From the NCBI GenBank assembly GCA_002709385.1, contig PAQS01000040.1, forward strand, positions 91,066-155,065: a stretch of DNA of 64,000 bases. Direction: 5' to 3'. Both the position numbers and the translations under genes were made by a program. Origin of the DNA: Waddliaceae bacterium. GTDB taxonomy: Bacteria; Chlamydiota; Chlamydiia; Chlamydiales; GCA-2709385. This document shows, one piece after another, positions 9,376 to 17,824 of the stretch. The notes beneath the pieces were generated by a model. That model did not search any database. It saw only the letters and a list, made by a program, of their open reading frames with translations, and was not told where the DNA came from. Within the stretch, counting starts at the first letter, position 1; every line of letters begins with the position of its first letter.

Positions 9376-10015
9376 AATAATTGGAACTCTATCCTTGATC
9401 ATATTAGTAGTTGCAGGACTTATCGCTGTTGCTTTTTATTTTGGAAGCAAGCGTGGAGCACAACAATTTGCACTTCAATCTTCTATTGCAGGAGTCCCAC
9501 AAGCAAGCACGAGTGTAGGATTTGTTGAAACAGTACCAGAGGCATCACCAGTTCAAGCAGAATTAGATCAGCTTTCAGAACAAATGATCGCTGATTTAAG
9601 AGCAGAAAACCGACTAAATTTAAATATGTTAGCACAACTTCGTTCTTATCAAGAAATGCTTCGTCAAATTGAAGGGTATGCAAAGAAAGTAGAGAAAGAC
9701 CTTACTCTTCTAGAAGAAATTTCAAAAGATGAGTTTCAAGAAGATGTACAGCTACAAGCTGCACTATTCGGTGGAAAAAAGCCTGAGCTAGTGGCTAAGC
9801 ACTTAGAAGAATTCCGAGCAGGGAGAGTGGGTGCCATTCTTTCTAAAATGAAAGACAAGGAAGCAAGCGCTGTTCTCGATGTTTGGGCAAAACAAAAAAG
9901 TCCTAAAGTCAGCGCTTTTTATCGAGAAGTCACATCGGCTTACTTAAATAACAAAAGAAGGGATTTACACCCTGAACTCTTCAAAGAATTTAGCGCTGAA
10001 GCTGATAAAAAATAA
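9365..10015 (+). CDS. MotE-like membrane protein with MgtE-N-type helical domain
   Basis: The 216-residue protein has one N-terminal membrane helix (residues about 7-28), a coiled-coil stretch at about 65-120 and a helical domain at about 125-190 (PELVAKHLEEFRAGRVGAILSKMKDKEASAVLDVWA). This is the MotE/MgtE-N pattern of paired 'aa.il..M.d..a..iL' helices. MotE proteins, commonly encoded after fliJ, act as periplasmic chaperones or partners of the MotB/MotC stator. It overlaps fliJ by 11 bases and ends the flagellar operon. The family assignment is by pattern and position, and the protein could instead belong to a FliK-like or unrelated helical family. Confidence 0.65.
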   Translation: MNFRIIGTLSLIILVVAGLIAVAFYFGSKRGAQQFALQSSIAGVPQASTSVGFVETVPEASPVQAELDQLSEQMIADLRAENRLNLNMLAQLRSYQEMLRQIEGYAKKVEKDLTLLEEISKDEFQEDVQLQAALFGGKKPELVAKHLEEFRAGRVGAILSKMKDKEASAVLDVWAKQKSPKVSAFYREVTSAYLNNKRRDLHPELFKEFSAEADKK

Positions 10016-10214
10016 ATAATCAAAGCTCAGCCTTATTGTCTTACTCGGTAAAGTTTTGGCATCTCTGATGCGTTTCTTTCACCATGTTCGTACCTTATTC
10101 TTTCTTAGCTCGTGAATAGAAAAGTTCACGGGACGGTTTTTCCTTAGCTAAGAAAAAAACTCCAATAAGAAGTACAAGCAGAAAATACGAGTAAGCTAGC
10201 TTAGGGAAGAGATC
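10016..10214 (+). promoter_or_regulatory. Structured leader before the chemosensory operon
   Basis: This 199-base gap holds several inverted repeats. GCATC-TCT-GATGC forms a small hairpin. TTTCTTAGCT (10101-10110) pairs perfectly with AGCTAAGAAA (10146-10155) and encloses CGTGAA (10111-10116) / TTCACG (10125-10130). The 12-base palindrome TAAGCTAGCTTA (10192-10203) ends just before the ribosome site AGGGAAGAG of the first cheW. It may contain the terminator of the flagellar operon and an operator or attenuator for the next one. It matches no riboswitch class I recognise. Confidence 0.45.
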
Positions 10215-10637
10215 ATGGCTGAAGAGCAATACCTCATTTTTAAATCACATGGGAGTAATTCAGCGGTATCGATTGAATTTGTAGATCGAGTTGTTCATGC
10301 CTCTGCAATTATCGAAAATCCAAATAGACAAGGACGTATCGGTTTCATCAATTTAGCTGGTGAAGTCACTCCTGTTTATGACATTGATACTGAACAAATT
10401 TTTCATCATTCTCAAGAACCAATAAAACCTGAACAAAAATTTATTATTCTTTCTTCTCCTAGACTAAAGTTGATACTTCTAATAGACGAAATAATAGAAA
10501 TAGATTCGCTTGAAGTGAATCAAAGGTCAATAGAGGAAGGACCTTATTTTTTATCTAGTTACCGTAATGGAATGATTAAGGTAATTAATCACAATTGGTT
10601 GTTTGGTTTACAAGATCATGAGCTTAGAGTTTTCTAG
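10215..10637 (+). CDS. cheW: CheW-like adaptor protein (first copy)
   Basis: CheW couples chemoreceptors to the CheA kinase in the receptor array. The 140-residue protein is a single CheW domain: the opening QYLIFKSHGSNSAVSIEFVDRVV, the GRIGFINLAGEVTPVYDI strand pair that matches the usual 'GvinlRG.viPVidl', and the late ILLIDEIIEI segment. It has a strong ribosome site (AGGGAAGAG) and is the first gene of a run of seven chemosensory genes. Its end overlaps the cheR start by 20 bases. In the Wsp comparison it corresponds to WspB, the shorter of the two adaptors. Confidence 0.86.
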   Translation: MAEEQYLIFKSHGSNSAVSIEFVDRVVHASAIIENPNRQGRIGFINLAGEVTPVYDIDTEQIFHHSQEPIKPEQKFIILSSPRLKLILLIDEIIEIDSLEVNQRSIEEGPYFLSSYRNGMIKVINHNWLFGLQDHELRVF

Positions 10638-11952
10638 TAGTAATGGATTTGACTGTATAGCAGAGAAAATCAGTGAACGTATTGGTTTGGATAAAAACCT
10701 TATTCGTTGGGAAAAGCTGATAACAGAGCTACGCGATGTAACAAGCAAACCCTTTGAAGAAGCGGTTACGTGGTTAGTAGAAGATCGCTGGTCTCCAGAA
10801 CACTCCTGTATACTGGCTCAAAGCCTTATTCCTTCGACAAGTAAATTTTTTCGAAATAAACGTTTACATCAACTCATAGAAAAATGCCCTATCCACGAGT
10901 GGTTAAATCGTTCGTATTTAGATCATTCTATCATTAAGGTTTGGTCTGCAGGATGTAGTACTGGAGAAGAACTGTATTCTATAATGATGCAATTACAAGA
11001 GCTATATCCTCAGTACCACTATGAATTTTTTGGTAGTGATATCAATATGAATTCTTTGCAAAAAGCAAGATGTGGAAGATATAAAGCCGATGCATTTCCT
11101 CAAAGATACAAGAACTTGCGCGATAAATATTGTGATCATGTTGATGGGGAATATTTAGTAAAAAAAGAATTTCGAAATCGAGTGAATTTTTTTCAGCACA
11201 ATTTAGTCTATGAAGCACTTCCAAAGTTTTTAAGAAATGTAGATATTATATTATGCCAAAATGTATTGATTTACTTTTCCGATAAAGCACTAGATTTTGT
11301 TGTTCAGAAATTTTGTTCTAGCCTATCTAACAAAGGGGTACTTATTACTTCTCCTTTTGAGTTATCTCGAGTTCAAGAACTTAAGTACCTGCACAGTTTA
11401 GTAGAATATGATTTATCTTTATTTCGTCATAAGCCTCTCCCTCCTTCCAGAAAAAAAAGCAAACATCAAAAGTTTCATCATTTAGACCGTTTTCAAATCA
11501 AAATAGAATCCATAAAAGAAAAAGAACTTAGTCCTAATTTTTCTTCTGACAGAGAAAAAATAGACAAACTCTATAAGAATTTAGAGAAAGAGAATGCAAA
11601 AGATAAGAAAAAAAATTTGGAAAAAATAGCTCAAGAGTTCCCTCTAAACTACTACGCTTATTATTTAAAAGGGATTCATCTACGAGAATCTGATTGTTTG
11701 AGAGAAGCTCTGGATGCTTTTAATGCCTGTCTTTATTTAAAACCTGACTGCTATTTAGCGTTATTTATGTTGGGAAATATTCTGTATCAGAAAGGAACTT
11801 ACCAGGAAGGAGAGCGAACGATATCACATCTTGTAGAATTATTAAGTAAGAAAAATAAAGATGAGCATTTACCAGAAGATCCTAATTGTACTCTAGGAGA
11901 TTTAAAGTCACTTGCTAAGCAACTACTAGACATATGGAGCAATGTTTCTTAG
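10618..11952 (+). CDS. cheR: CheR-type methyltransferase with C-terminal TPR
   Basis: CheR adds methyl groups from S-adenosylmethionine to glutamates of chemoreceptors. The 444-residue chain has the CheR N-terminal helices, the SAM-binding site VWSAGCSTGEELYS, the later DIILCQNVLIYFSDKAL signature, and then a charged linker and a tetratricopeptide region (about residues 330-440: YYAYYLKGIHLRESD..., LKPDCYLALFMLGNILYQKG). A CheR-TPR fusion is typical of WspC and FrzF, not of the plain chemotaxis CheR. The ATG at 10618 is preferred over a TTG at 10603, although neither has a clear ribosome site; overlap with cheW suggests coupling. Two metK genes in the window would supply its cofactor. Confidence 0.88.
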   Translation: MSLEFSSSNGFDCIAEKISERIGLDKNLIRWEKLITELRDVTSKPFEEAVTWLVEDRWSPEHSCILAQSLIPSTSKFFRNKRLHQLIEKCPIHEWLNRSYLDHSIIKVWSAGCSTGEELYSIMMQLQELYPQYHYEFFGSDINMNSLQKARCGRYKADAFPQRYKNLRDKYCDHVDGEYLVKKEFRNRVNFFQHNLVYEALPKFLRNVDIILCQNVLIYFSDKALDFVVQKFCSSLSNKGVLITSPFELSRVQELKYLHSLVEYDLSLFRHKPLPPSRKKSKHQKFHHLDRFQIKIESIKEKELSPNFSSDREKIDKLYKNLEKENAKDKKKNLEKIAQEFPLNYYAYYLKGIHLRESDCLREALDAFNACLYLKPDCYLALFMLGNILYQKGTYQEGERTISHLVELLSKKNKDEHLPEDPNCTLGDLKSLAKQLLDIWSNVS

Positions 11953-11982
11953 ATGATGGCTATCTTGAGAGTAAGGTAAAAA

Positions 11983-12513
11983 ATGCATAGAGAAGAAAAA
12001 GCACAATCTGATGCAGAGATTTTACAGTATAGAGCTGAAGAACTCGCACGAGCTATAGACTCTTTTGAAGAAAAGAATCAAAACAGTCCAGAATATGTCT
12101 ATTTTTATTTAGGAGAACATTGCTTCGCTATAGAAGGAAAATGGATCGAATTCATTTGTCCTTATAGCCATGTTTATCCTTTTCCTATGCTGCCGCAAAT
12201 GCTTTTTGGAGTTCATTACCGACAAGGGCAGCTATACCCCGTATTTGACACAGCGAAACTTTTAGGTCTAGATCTGAGTAAGGAAGACTATCAATCCATG
12301 ATATTTATTGATCATGCCGAACTCGGAGGGGTTTCTTTAGCAGTATCTAGTATCAGAGGATATATAGCTTTAGGGTCAAATGAAATACAAACAGAAGATT
12401 ATCAAATACCTATTGAACAAGATAGGTATTGTTGTGGAGTAATGAAAGAAAATGGAGTCCCTATTCTAGATGGGAATAAATTATTGAGAAGTAACAAGGT
12501 TGGCCCTCATTAA
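11983..12513 (+). CDS. CheW-like adaptor protein (second copy)
   Basis: This 176-residue protein carries one CheW domain at about residues 35-170 (YVYFYLGEHCFAIEG, MLFGVHYRQGQLYPVFDTAKLLG, MIFIDHAELGGVSLAVSSIRGYI), preceded by a charged helix of about 30 residues. It is longer than the first CheW and only distantly similar to it, so it is an old paralogue and not a recent duplicate. AAGG lies about seven bases before the ATG. By order and length it matches WspD, the second adaptor of Wsp pathways, in which the two CheW proteins are not interchangeable. Confidence 0.8.
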   Translation: MHREEKAQSDAEILQYRAEELARAIDSFEEKNQNSPEYVYFYLGEHCFAIEGKWIEFICPYSHVYPFPMLPQMLFGVHYRQGQLYPVFDTAKLLGLDLSKEDYQSMIFIDHAELGGVSLAVSSIRGYIALGSNEIQTEDYQIPIEQDRYCCGVMKENGVPILDGNKLLRSNKVGPH

Positions 12514-12538
12514 ATAGAGTTGGGTAAGGAGTACGAAG

Positions 12539-14527
12539 ATGAAAGATCTTAATATAAAGTGGAGGCTACGAATACTAGTAGCAGTACCAATTATCGCTTT
12601 TCTACTTTTTGCCAGCTTTGTTCTAAATCATATGTGGAATGTATACAGCCAATCTAAAAAAGAAAATCTTAATATATTAGCCTCTCTACATATTTCTGAA
12701 CTTATTTTAGGTTTGCAAGAGGAAAGAGGAGCAAGTGCAGGTTTGCTTTCTGATAGAAAAAATAGAAGCTTAACAGAAATAGGAATCAGTAGAAGAGCTG
12801 TTGATGATGTACTAAGTGAATTACATAACGTTGCAGTATCTATGTTGTCTATAGGTGAAAATAGCGATATAAACAGAGCTATACTACAAGAAGAGCGAAT
12901 AAAAGTTTTGCGAAAACAAGTAGATACAGGAACCATTACAGCTTCTGCTGTATTGGCCAGTTATGAGTCAGTGATTCATGTCTTATTAGGTATTATTAAG
13001 CGTTTGTCTTTGGCTCAGAATGTAGAGGGGCTTAAAACAACATCATTGGCACCTTTAATGGAACAAGTTGAAGTTCATGCTTTAGAGCGTGGTATTTTAT
13101 ACAGTATTGCAAATGGTACAGAAGGTAATGAAGAAAGGCTTACAATTTCTGAACTTCATAAAAGTCACCATAATCTAGAGTACGTAACAAATAAATTTCT
13201 TGATGAAGTGTTACCTACGACAATAAATACATATAAATCTATTGCCATGGGAGCAAGTTATTTAGAAAATGAGAAATTAACAAAAAAAATATTTGATGAT
13301 GGGGATGGTGAGATAGAAAAAAGGATTCGAGATATCGGACCTACCATAATTTGGGAAACAAAAACGGCTTACATACGCTCTATAAAAGAAGTATTTGATA
13401 AAATTTCAGAAAATTTTATTGTCCTGATGGCATCTCGCCAAGAAGAAGCATATAAATATGCTATTTTCACAGTAATCACAACTTTCCTTGTTTTAGTGAT
13501 TGTCTTTACCCTCACTATTTTGAATATAAACGCTCTGAGCAAACCTCTCCGTGATGTCGTTACTGTTGTAGGGAGAATAGCAGACAAGAAACTGAATATT
13601 GTGGTTCCCCACACAGACAGGCTTGATGAGGTAGGAGATGTTTCTCGTGCTATTCAGAAAATGGTAGATAACTTAAACGAGTTAACCCAAGAAATCGTAT
13701 CAGGCACGCAACTCATTACAGAAACATCCAGTGAATTATTAGATTCTGTAAGTGAAACAGCTAATACATCCTCTGATACAGCAACAGGAATTAATGAAGT
13801 TTCGGTCAATATTCATCAGCTTACAGCTAGTTTTCAAGCAATAAAAGAGATGGCAGAATCTGTTAATGAGCTTGCTAAGAGCTCCGTTTCAGTTTCTCAG
13901 AGAGGAGAACAAACTGTTCAGGAAACTGTCAGCAGTATTGAAGGAATCCAGAGAAGAATGAGTAATGTAGGCCAAAGTATTAGTGAACTTAGCCAAAAAA
14001 TGACGGATATTGGTGAAATCATTGAAAGCGTAAACAAACTATCGGAGCAATCCAATTTACTTGCTGTAAATGCTGCCATCGAAGCTTCTAAAGTAGGAGA
14101 GCAAGGAAGAGGGTTTTCTGTTGTTGCCGGAGAAATGAAAGTTCTATCTGATCAATCCAGTCAAGCAACCATAAGAGTTAAAAAAATTCTTAATGAAATC
14201 CAACAACTGACTAGCTCTGTTGTAATGGCAATGGAGAAGAGTGATAAAACTGTAGAAGATAGTATCGTAAACGCACAAACCGCTTCTCAATCTTTTAAAG
14301 ACTTGTTTGTTTGCGTTCAAGAGACAGCAGATGCAATGGGACAAATCTATCGCTCTACAGATGAACAACTAGATGGTGTAAGCCAAGTAATGGAGGCTAT
14401 CCAAAGTATAGGTGCAGCATCAGAACAAAACAAAGAAAATACACGCTATGTACAAAATGCAAATACGAAGCTTTATGATCTAGGAGTTAATCTTAAGGGC
14501 TTAGTTAGCACATATGAACTGAATTAA
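12539..14527 (+). CDS. Methyl-accepting chemotaxis protein with NIT-type sensor
   Basis: A 662-residue transmembrane receptor. The first membrane helix (about 10-30) is followed by a long periplasmic helical domain (about 40-300) that opens with LILGLQEERGASAGLLSDRK. That is close to the motif of NIT domains (nitrate- and nitrite-sensing type, 'LQ.ERG.SA..L'). A second membrane helix (about 306-328), a HAMP linker and a cytoplasmic signalling domain follow. The tip matches the MCP hairpin: EQSNLLAVNAAIEASKVGEQGRGFSVVAGE. AAGGAG precedes the ATG. The ligand is unknown; NIT family membership does not prove nitrate binding. It is the only receptor in the operon and corresponds to WspA in role, although WspA has a different sensor domain and sits first in its operon. 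Confidence 0.9.
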   Translation: MKDLNIKWRLRILVAVPIIAFLLFASFVLNHMWNVYSQSKKENLNILASLHISELILGLQEERGASAGLLSDRKNRSLTEIGISRRAVDDVLSELHNVAVSMLSIGENSDINRAILQEERIKVLRKQVDTGTITASAVLASYESVIHVLLGIIKRLSLAQNVEGLKTTSLAPLMEQVEVHALERGILYSIANGTEGNEERLTISELHKSHHNLEYVTNKFLDEVLPTTINTYKSIAMGASYLENEKLTKKIFDDGDGEIEKRIRDIGPTIIWETKTAYIRSIKEVFDKISENFIVLMASRQEEAYKYAIFTVITTFLVLVIVFTLTILNINALSKPLRDVVTVVGRIADKKLNIVVPHTDRLDEVGDVSRAIQKMVDNLNELTQEIVSGTQLITETSSELLDSVSETANTSSDTATGINEVSVNIHQLTASFQAIKEMAESVNELAKSSVSVSQRGEQTVQETVSSIEGIQRRMSNVGQSISELSQKMTDIGEIIESVNKLSEQSNLLAVNAAIEASKVGEQGRGFSVVAGEMKVLSDQSSQATIRVKKILNEIQQLTSSVVMAMEKSDKTVEDSIVNAQTASQSFKDLFVCVQETADAMGQIYRSTDEQLDGVSQVMEAIQSIGAASEQNKENTRYVQNANTKLYDLGVNLKGLVSTYELN

Positions 14528-14537
14528 GGAGAGCCTT

Positions 14538-16832
14538 ATGGATGCTTCATTCCGTGCACAACTAACTAAAGTATTTATTCAAGATACTTATGATAGCTTA
14601 CTTGATTTATCCAATAGATTTGCCTTATTGGACTCCGTTAGCGAAAATGTATATCAAGAAAGTTTGCTTGATTTATACCGTGACATTCATGGGATCAAGG
14701 GTGCTGCAGCGTGTGTTGAGTGGGAACGGACAAATAGAATATGTCATTTATTAGAGTCCAAGTTCCATACAATTTGTGAGCACAGTATTAAATTAGATGA
14801 AGAGCAAATCGTTTTTTTTAATCAGATTTTTCGCTACCTCGTTGATTGCTTTCAAAAAGCGCACAATTCTACCGATGATCATCCTTTAGAAGAAGAATAC
14901 ATTTCAGATCCCAAATATACTTGCTTACTTGATTTGCTAGAAAATTATGGGAATAGTGGAGCAAGTAGCTTTCCTGGGACACTCCAAGAGAATTGTAAGG
15001 TTGAAAAAAGAGAAGAAGCTGGAAAATATTTGATCTCGTCTGAAAAGGCAATTGAACAGTCTCAAAATACTGATTCTTACAAAGAAGGTTTATCTTCCAC
15101 TTCAAATTCGAGTAGCTTCTTGGCTGATTTGACAGACGGAAGCACCATTACATTTGCGGAGAAAACAACGATTTCATTTGAAAAATTAGATAAGCTTCTA
15201 CTTTGTGTTGAAAAACTGTCTCTATTCCAAAGTGGTTTTGATGACTATCTCAGTACTTTAGAAACGATGAAGCAACGTGTTTTGGAATTCAAAGATCCAA
15301 TTCTGCAAGAAATTCAAGATGTTTTACATGGATTTTCCTCTCTCAAACAAGAGCTTTCGGAAAAACAACGACTTGCTAGTCAGCTTCACAAATCTATAGA
15401 AAAAACAATGGAAGAAGTGTTGATGCTTCCTTTAAGTCTTTTTCTACAGGGGTTTTCGTCTTGGACAAAAAGCCTTGCTGAAAGACTGGGAAAAAAGGTC
15501 AAACTTTCTATAGCTGAAACAAATATTCAAGTAGATAAACGCGTACTAGACACGATTAAAGAGCCTTTATTACATCTCTTAAGAAATGCCCTAGATCATG
15601 GTTTAGAATCTCCTACTGCACGAATTCGTTTAGGTAAAGATGCGTGTGGAGAAATTACAATTGTATGTGAACAAACAGAACAACATAGATTAAAAATCAC
15701 AGTAGCTGATGATGGGAAAGGATTAGATCTAGATAGTATTCGAAAGACAGCTCTCGAAAAAGGCCTCTATGAGCGACAAGAAATAGATAAGCTAAGTACA
15801 GAAGAACTCAAACAGCTCATATTTACGCCCCATTTTTCTACTTCAAATGTCATTACCGATATTTCGGGTAGAGGCGTTGGTATGCATGCGGTAAAAGCAG
15901 CAGTTCAAAGACTTCAAGGTAATCTCCAACTTAGTTCAGTTGCACAGCAAGGTACTTGCTTTAACATAGAAGTACCCTTGTCTGTGACAGCAATTAAAGG
16001 AACCGTTGTTGGGACAGAAAAAGCCTCAGCTCTTATTTTATTTCAACACACTCAAAAAGTGATCGAAATTTCACCATCAGAAGTCATAAGAAACAAAAAC
16101 TTACTTTCATTTAAGTATGAAGGTATGAATGTTCCTCTTTTACCCCTACATAATATTTTTGGTGAAACGTTTGATGTAGATAAGAAGGAAAGAATCATTA
16201 TTGTGGTTGTTTCTATTAATGATAAATTACTGGGTATAGCAGTTTCTAAGTTGTTATCACAAACTGAGGTGTATATGAAAAAGCTTACACCACAGTTAGA
16301 AAAAACTCCGTTTGTATTTGGTTACGCTGTTTTAGGGAGTCAAAAGGTCATTCCGATTCTTAATTGCAAAGAGCTTGTTTTAAATAAGCGTTATGAACTT
16401 ATTGATGAAGAGATAGAAGTTCTTACTCACTCCGAAATTCCTCAAGAAAAAAAGCAAAAAACAAGCACAAAAACGATATTGGTAGTCGAAGATAATTTGA
16501 CTCCAAGAATGGTTCTCATCTCTCTTTTACAAAGCGCGGGATATAAAACTCTTTCTGCAGTAGATGGTTTAGAAGGTTTGAGTATTCTCCAGTCAGAAAA
16601 AAATATAGATATGGTCATTACAGATATAGAAATGCCCAATATGAATGGTTTTGAGCTTATTGAAAAAATTCGGTCAAAGCATAGAAAACCAAACATCCCA
16701 ATTATCATTGTGAGTACTTTGGAGTCTTCAGAATACAAGAAAAAAGGCTTGGATTATGGAGCAAACGCGTTTGTAGTGAAAGGAAAATTTGAAGAAGAAT
16801 CGCTTCTAAATATTGTTAGAAACTGGGTTTAA
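14538..16832 (+). CDS. cheA: Hybrid CheA histidine kinase with C-terminal receiver
   Basis: This is the kinase of the pathway. Domains in order: Hpt with phospho-accepting His51 (DIHGIKGAAACVEW), a long variable linker, a dimerisation/phosphotransfer helix region (about 215-300), an HATPase with N-box LLRNALDHGLES, G1 DDGKGLD and G2 SGRGVGMHAVK, a CheW-like P5 domain (about 485-620), and a receiver domain (about 635-764) with acceptor Asp696 (VITDIEMPNMNG). No separate CheY-binding P2 domain is obvious. A CheA fused to a receiver is the WspE/FrzE type; the receiver often acts as a phosphate sink. AAGGAGAG gives a strong ribosome site. Its expected targets are the receiver of the REC-cyclase two genes downstream and its own receiver. 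Confidence 0.93.
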   Translation: MDASFRAQLTKVFIQDTYDSLLDLSNRFALLDSVSENVYQESLLDLYRDIHGIKGAAACVEWERTNRICHLLESKFHTICEHSIKLDEEQIVFFNQIFRYLVDCFQKAHNSTDDHPLEEEYISDPKYTCLLDLLENYGNSGASSFPGTLQENCKVEKREEAGKYLISSEKAIEQSQNTDSYKEGLSSTSNSSSFLADLTDGSTITFAEKTTISFEKLDKLLLCVEKLSLFQSGFDDYLSTLETMKQRVLEFKDPILQEIQDVLHGFSSLKQELSEKQRLASQLHKSIEKTMEEVLMLPLSLFLQGFSSWTKSLAERLGKKVKLSIAETNIQVDKRVLDTIKEPLLHLLRNALDHGLESPTARIRLGKDACGEITIVCEQTEQHRLKITVADDGKGLDLDSIRKTALEKGLYERQEIDKLSTEELKQLIFTPHFSTSNVITDISGRGVGMHAVKAAVQRLQGNLQLSSVAQQGTCFNIEVPLSVTAIKGTVVGTEKASALILFQHTQKVIEISPSEVIRNKNLLSFKYEGMNVPLLPLHNIFGETFDVDKKERIIIVVVSINDKLLGIAVSKLLSQTEVYMKKLTPQLEKTPFVFGYAVLGSQKVIPILNCKELVLNKRYELIDEEIEVLTHSEIPQEKKQKTSTKTILVVEDNLTPRMVLISLLQSAGYKTLSAVDGLEGLSILQSEKNIDMVITDIEMPNMNGFELIEKIRSKHRKPNIPIIIVSTLESSEYKKKGLDYGANAFVVKGKFEEESLLNIVRNWV

Positions 16833-16838
16833 AGCGTT

Positions 16839-17819
16839 ATGATAAGAACCCTCCTCATTGATCACTCATCATTATGCCAAGCGTTCTTAGCTTCTTTGAA
16901 ATCATTAGAAAAAGAACTAAGACTAGTAGAACTTGTTCAAAACTCCCATGAAGCTCTAGAAATTTTAGAACATTCAGCTATTGATTTAGTTGTTGCAAAA
17001 CAAGGTTTATGCAAAGAACTTCAAGATAAAAAATGCTTTTCTAAGGTGGTAGCAATTGAACTTGATGATCTAGATGAACAAGGCAAAATCTCTTTGAGAG
17101 CTTTTCAAATTTCGGATTGTGATCAGAAAAACATTTGCTTAAAAAAAATGTTGCAAGCAGTAGATCACGGATTTATCTATACAAAAGAAAAGAAATTTAT
17201 AAATTTACCTGGAATCTATTTTGATTCAAAAATTCTAAATTGGAATCCACAAAAAGATCGTTTTATCTGTATAGGAGCATCTACTGGTGGAGTAGAAGCA
17301 ATCAGTTCGATCATTAAATCATTACCACCACTTTTATCTGTTCCTCTTATTATTATTTTACATATTCCAGAAGCATATACAAAAAATCTCTTAGAGCAAT
17401 GGCAACGAATTTCTTCTATTCCAGTATTAGGGATCAGGCATAACGATGTTTTGAAAAAAAATAAAATTTATATTGCGTTGACACATCGACATGTAAAAAT
17501 TTCCACAGAAGGGAAATTTCAATTTGACTCATCTATTCCTGTTAATAATTTTTGCCCCTCAATTTCGACATTATTTCTTTCTGTAATAGAAAGTGGATTA
17601 TCAAAAAACTGCATGGCTATTTTGCTTACGGGTTTAGGCTATGATGGTGCTCATGAGCTCGTAGAAATCAAAAAAAAGGGTGGAAAAACTCTCGTACAAG
17701 AAAAAGAAAGTTGTGCTGTATTTGGGCTGGGAGCAAGTGCTATGGCTAAAGGACAACCTACATATTATGCGCCATTAAAAGATATTCCAGAAATCATCAA
17801 GTCTTTTTCAAGGAATTAA
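16839..17819 (+). CDS. cheB: CheB-type receptor methylesterase with degenerate receiver
   Basis: CheB removes receptor methyl groups, resetting sensitivity. The C-terminal esterase domain (about residues 140-325) is intact: Ser148 in GASTGG, His175 in ILHIP and Asp269 in LTGLGYDG form the catalytic triad. The N-terminal 110 residues align with a receiver fold but have lost key residues: the usual paired acids after strand 1 read LIDHSS (one Asp only), and the strand-3 acceptor position reads LVVAKQG without Asp. Phosphorylation by CheA, which normally relieves inhibition, is therefore unlikely. The esterase may be constitutively active or controlled by protein contact. The gene follows cheA after six bases; the corresponding Wsp protein is WspF, which has a normal acceptor Asp. 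Confidence 0.9.
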   Translation: MIRTLLIDHSSLCQAFLASLKSLEKELRLVELVQNSHEALEILEHSAIDLVVAKQGLCKELQDKKCFSKVVAIELDDLDEQGKISLRAFQISDCDQKNICLKKMLQAVDHGFIYTKEKKFINLPGIYFDSKILNWNPQKDRFICIGASTGGVEAISSIIKSLPPLLSVPLIIILHIPEAYTKNLLEQWQRISSIPVLGIRHNDVLKKNKIYIALTHRHVKISTEGKFQFDSSIPVNNFCPSISTLFLSVIESGLSKNCMAILLTGLGYDGAHELVEIKKKGGKTLVQEKESCAVFGLGASAMAKGQPTYYAPLKDIPEIIKSFSRN

Positions 17820-17824
17820 GATAA

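Noticed and set aside
4163..10015. The operon as the chlamydial injectisome (Sct) basal body
   Set aside because: FliG, FliH with G-x-x-x-G repeats and the MotE-like protein are flagellar; SctJ would be a lipoprotein without a FliG-binding tail.
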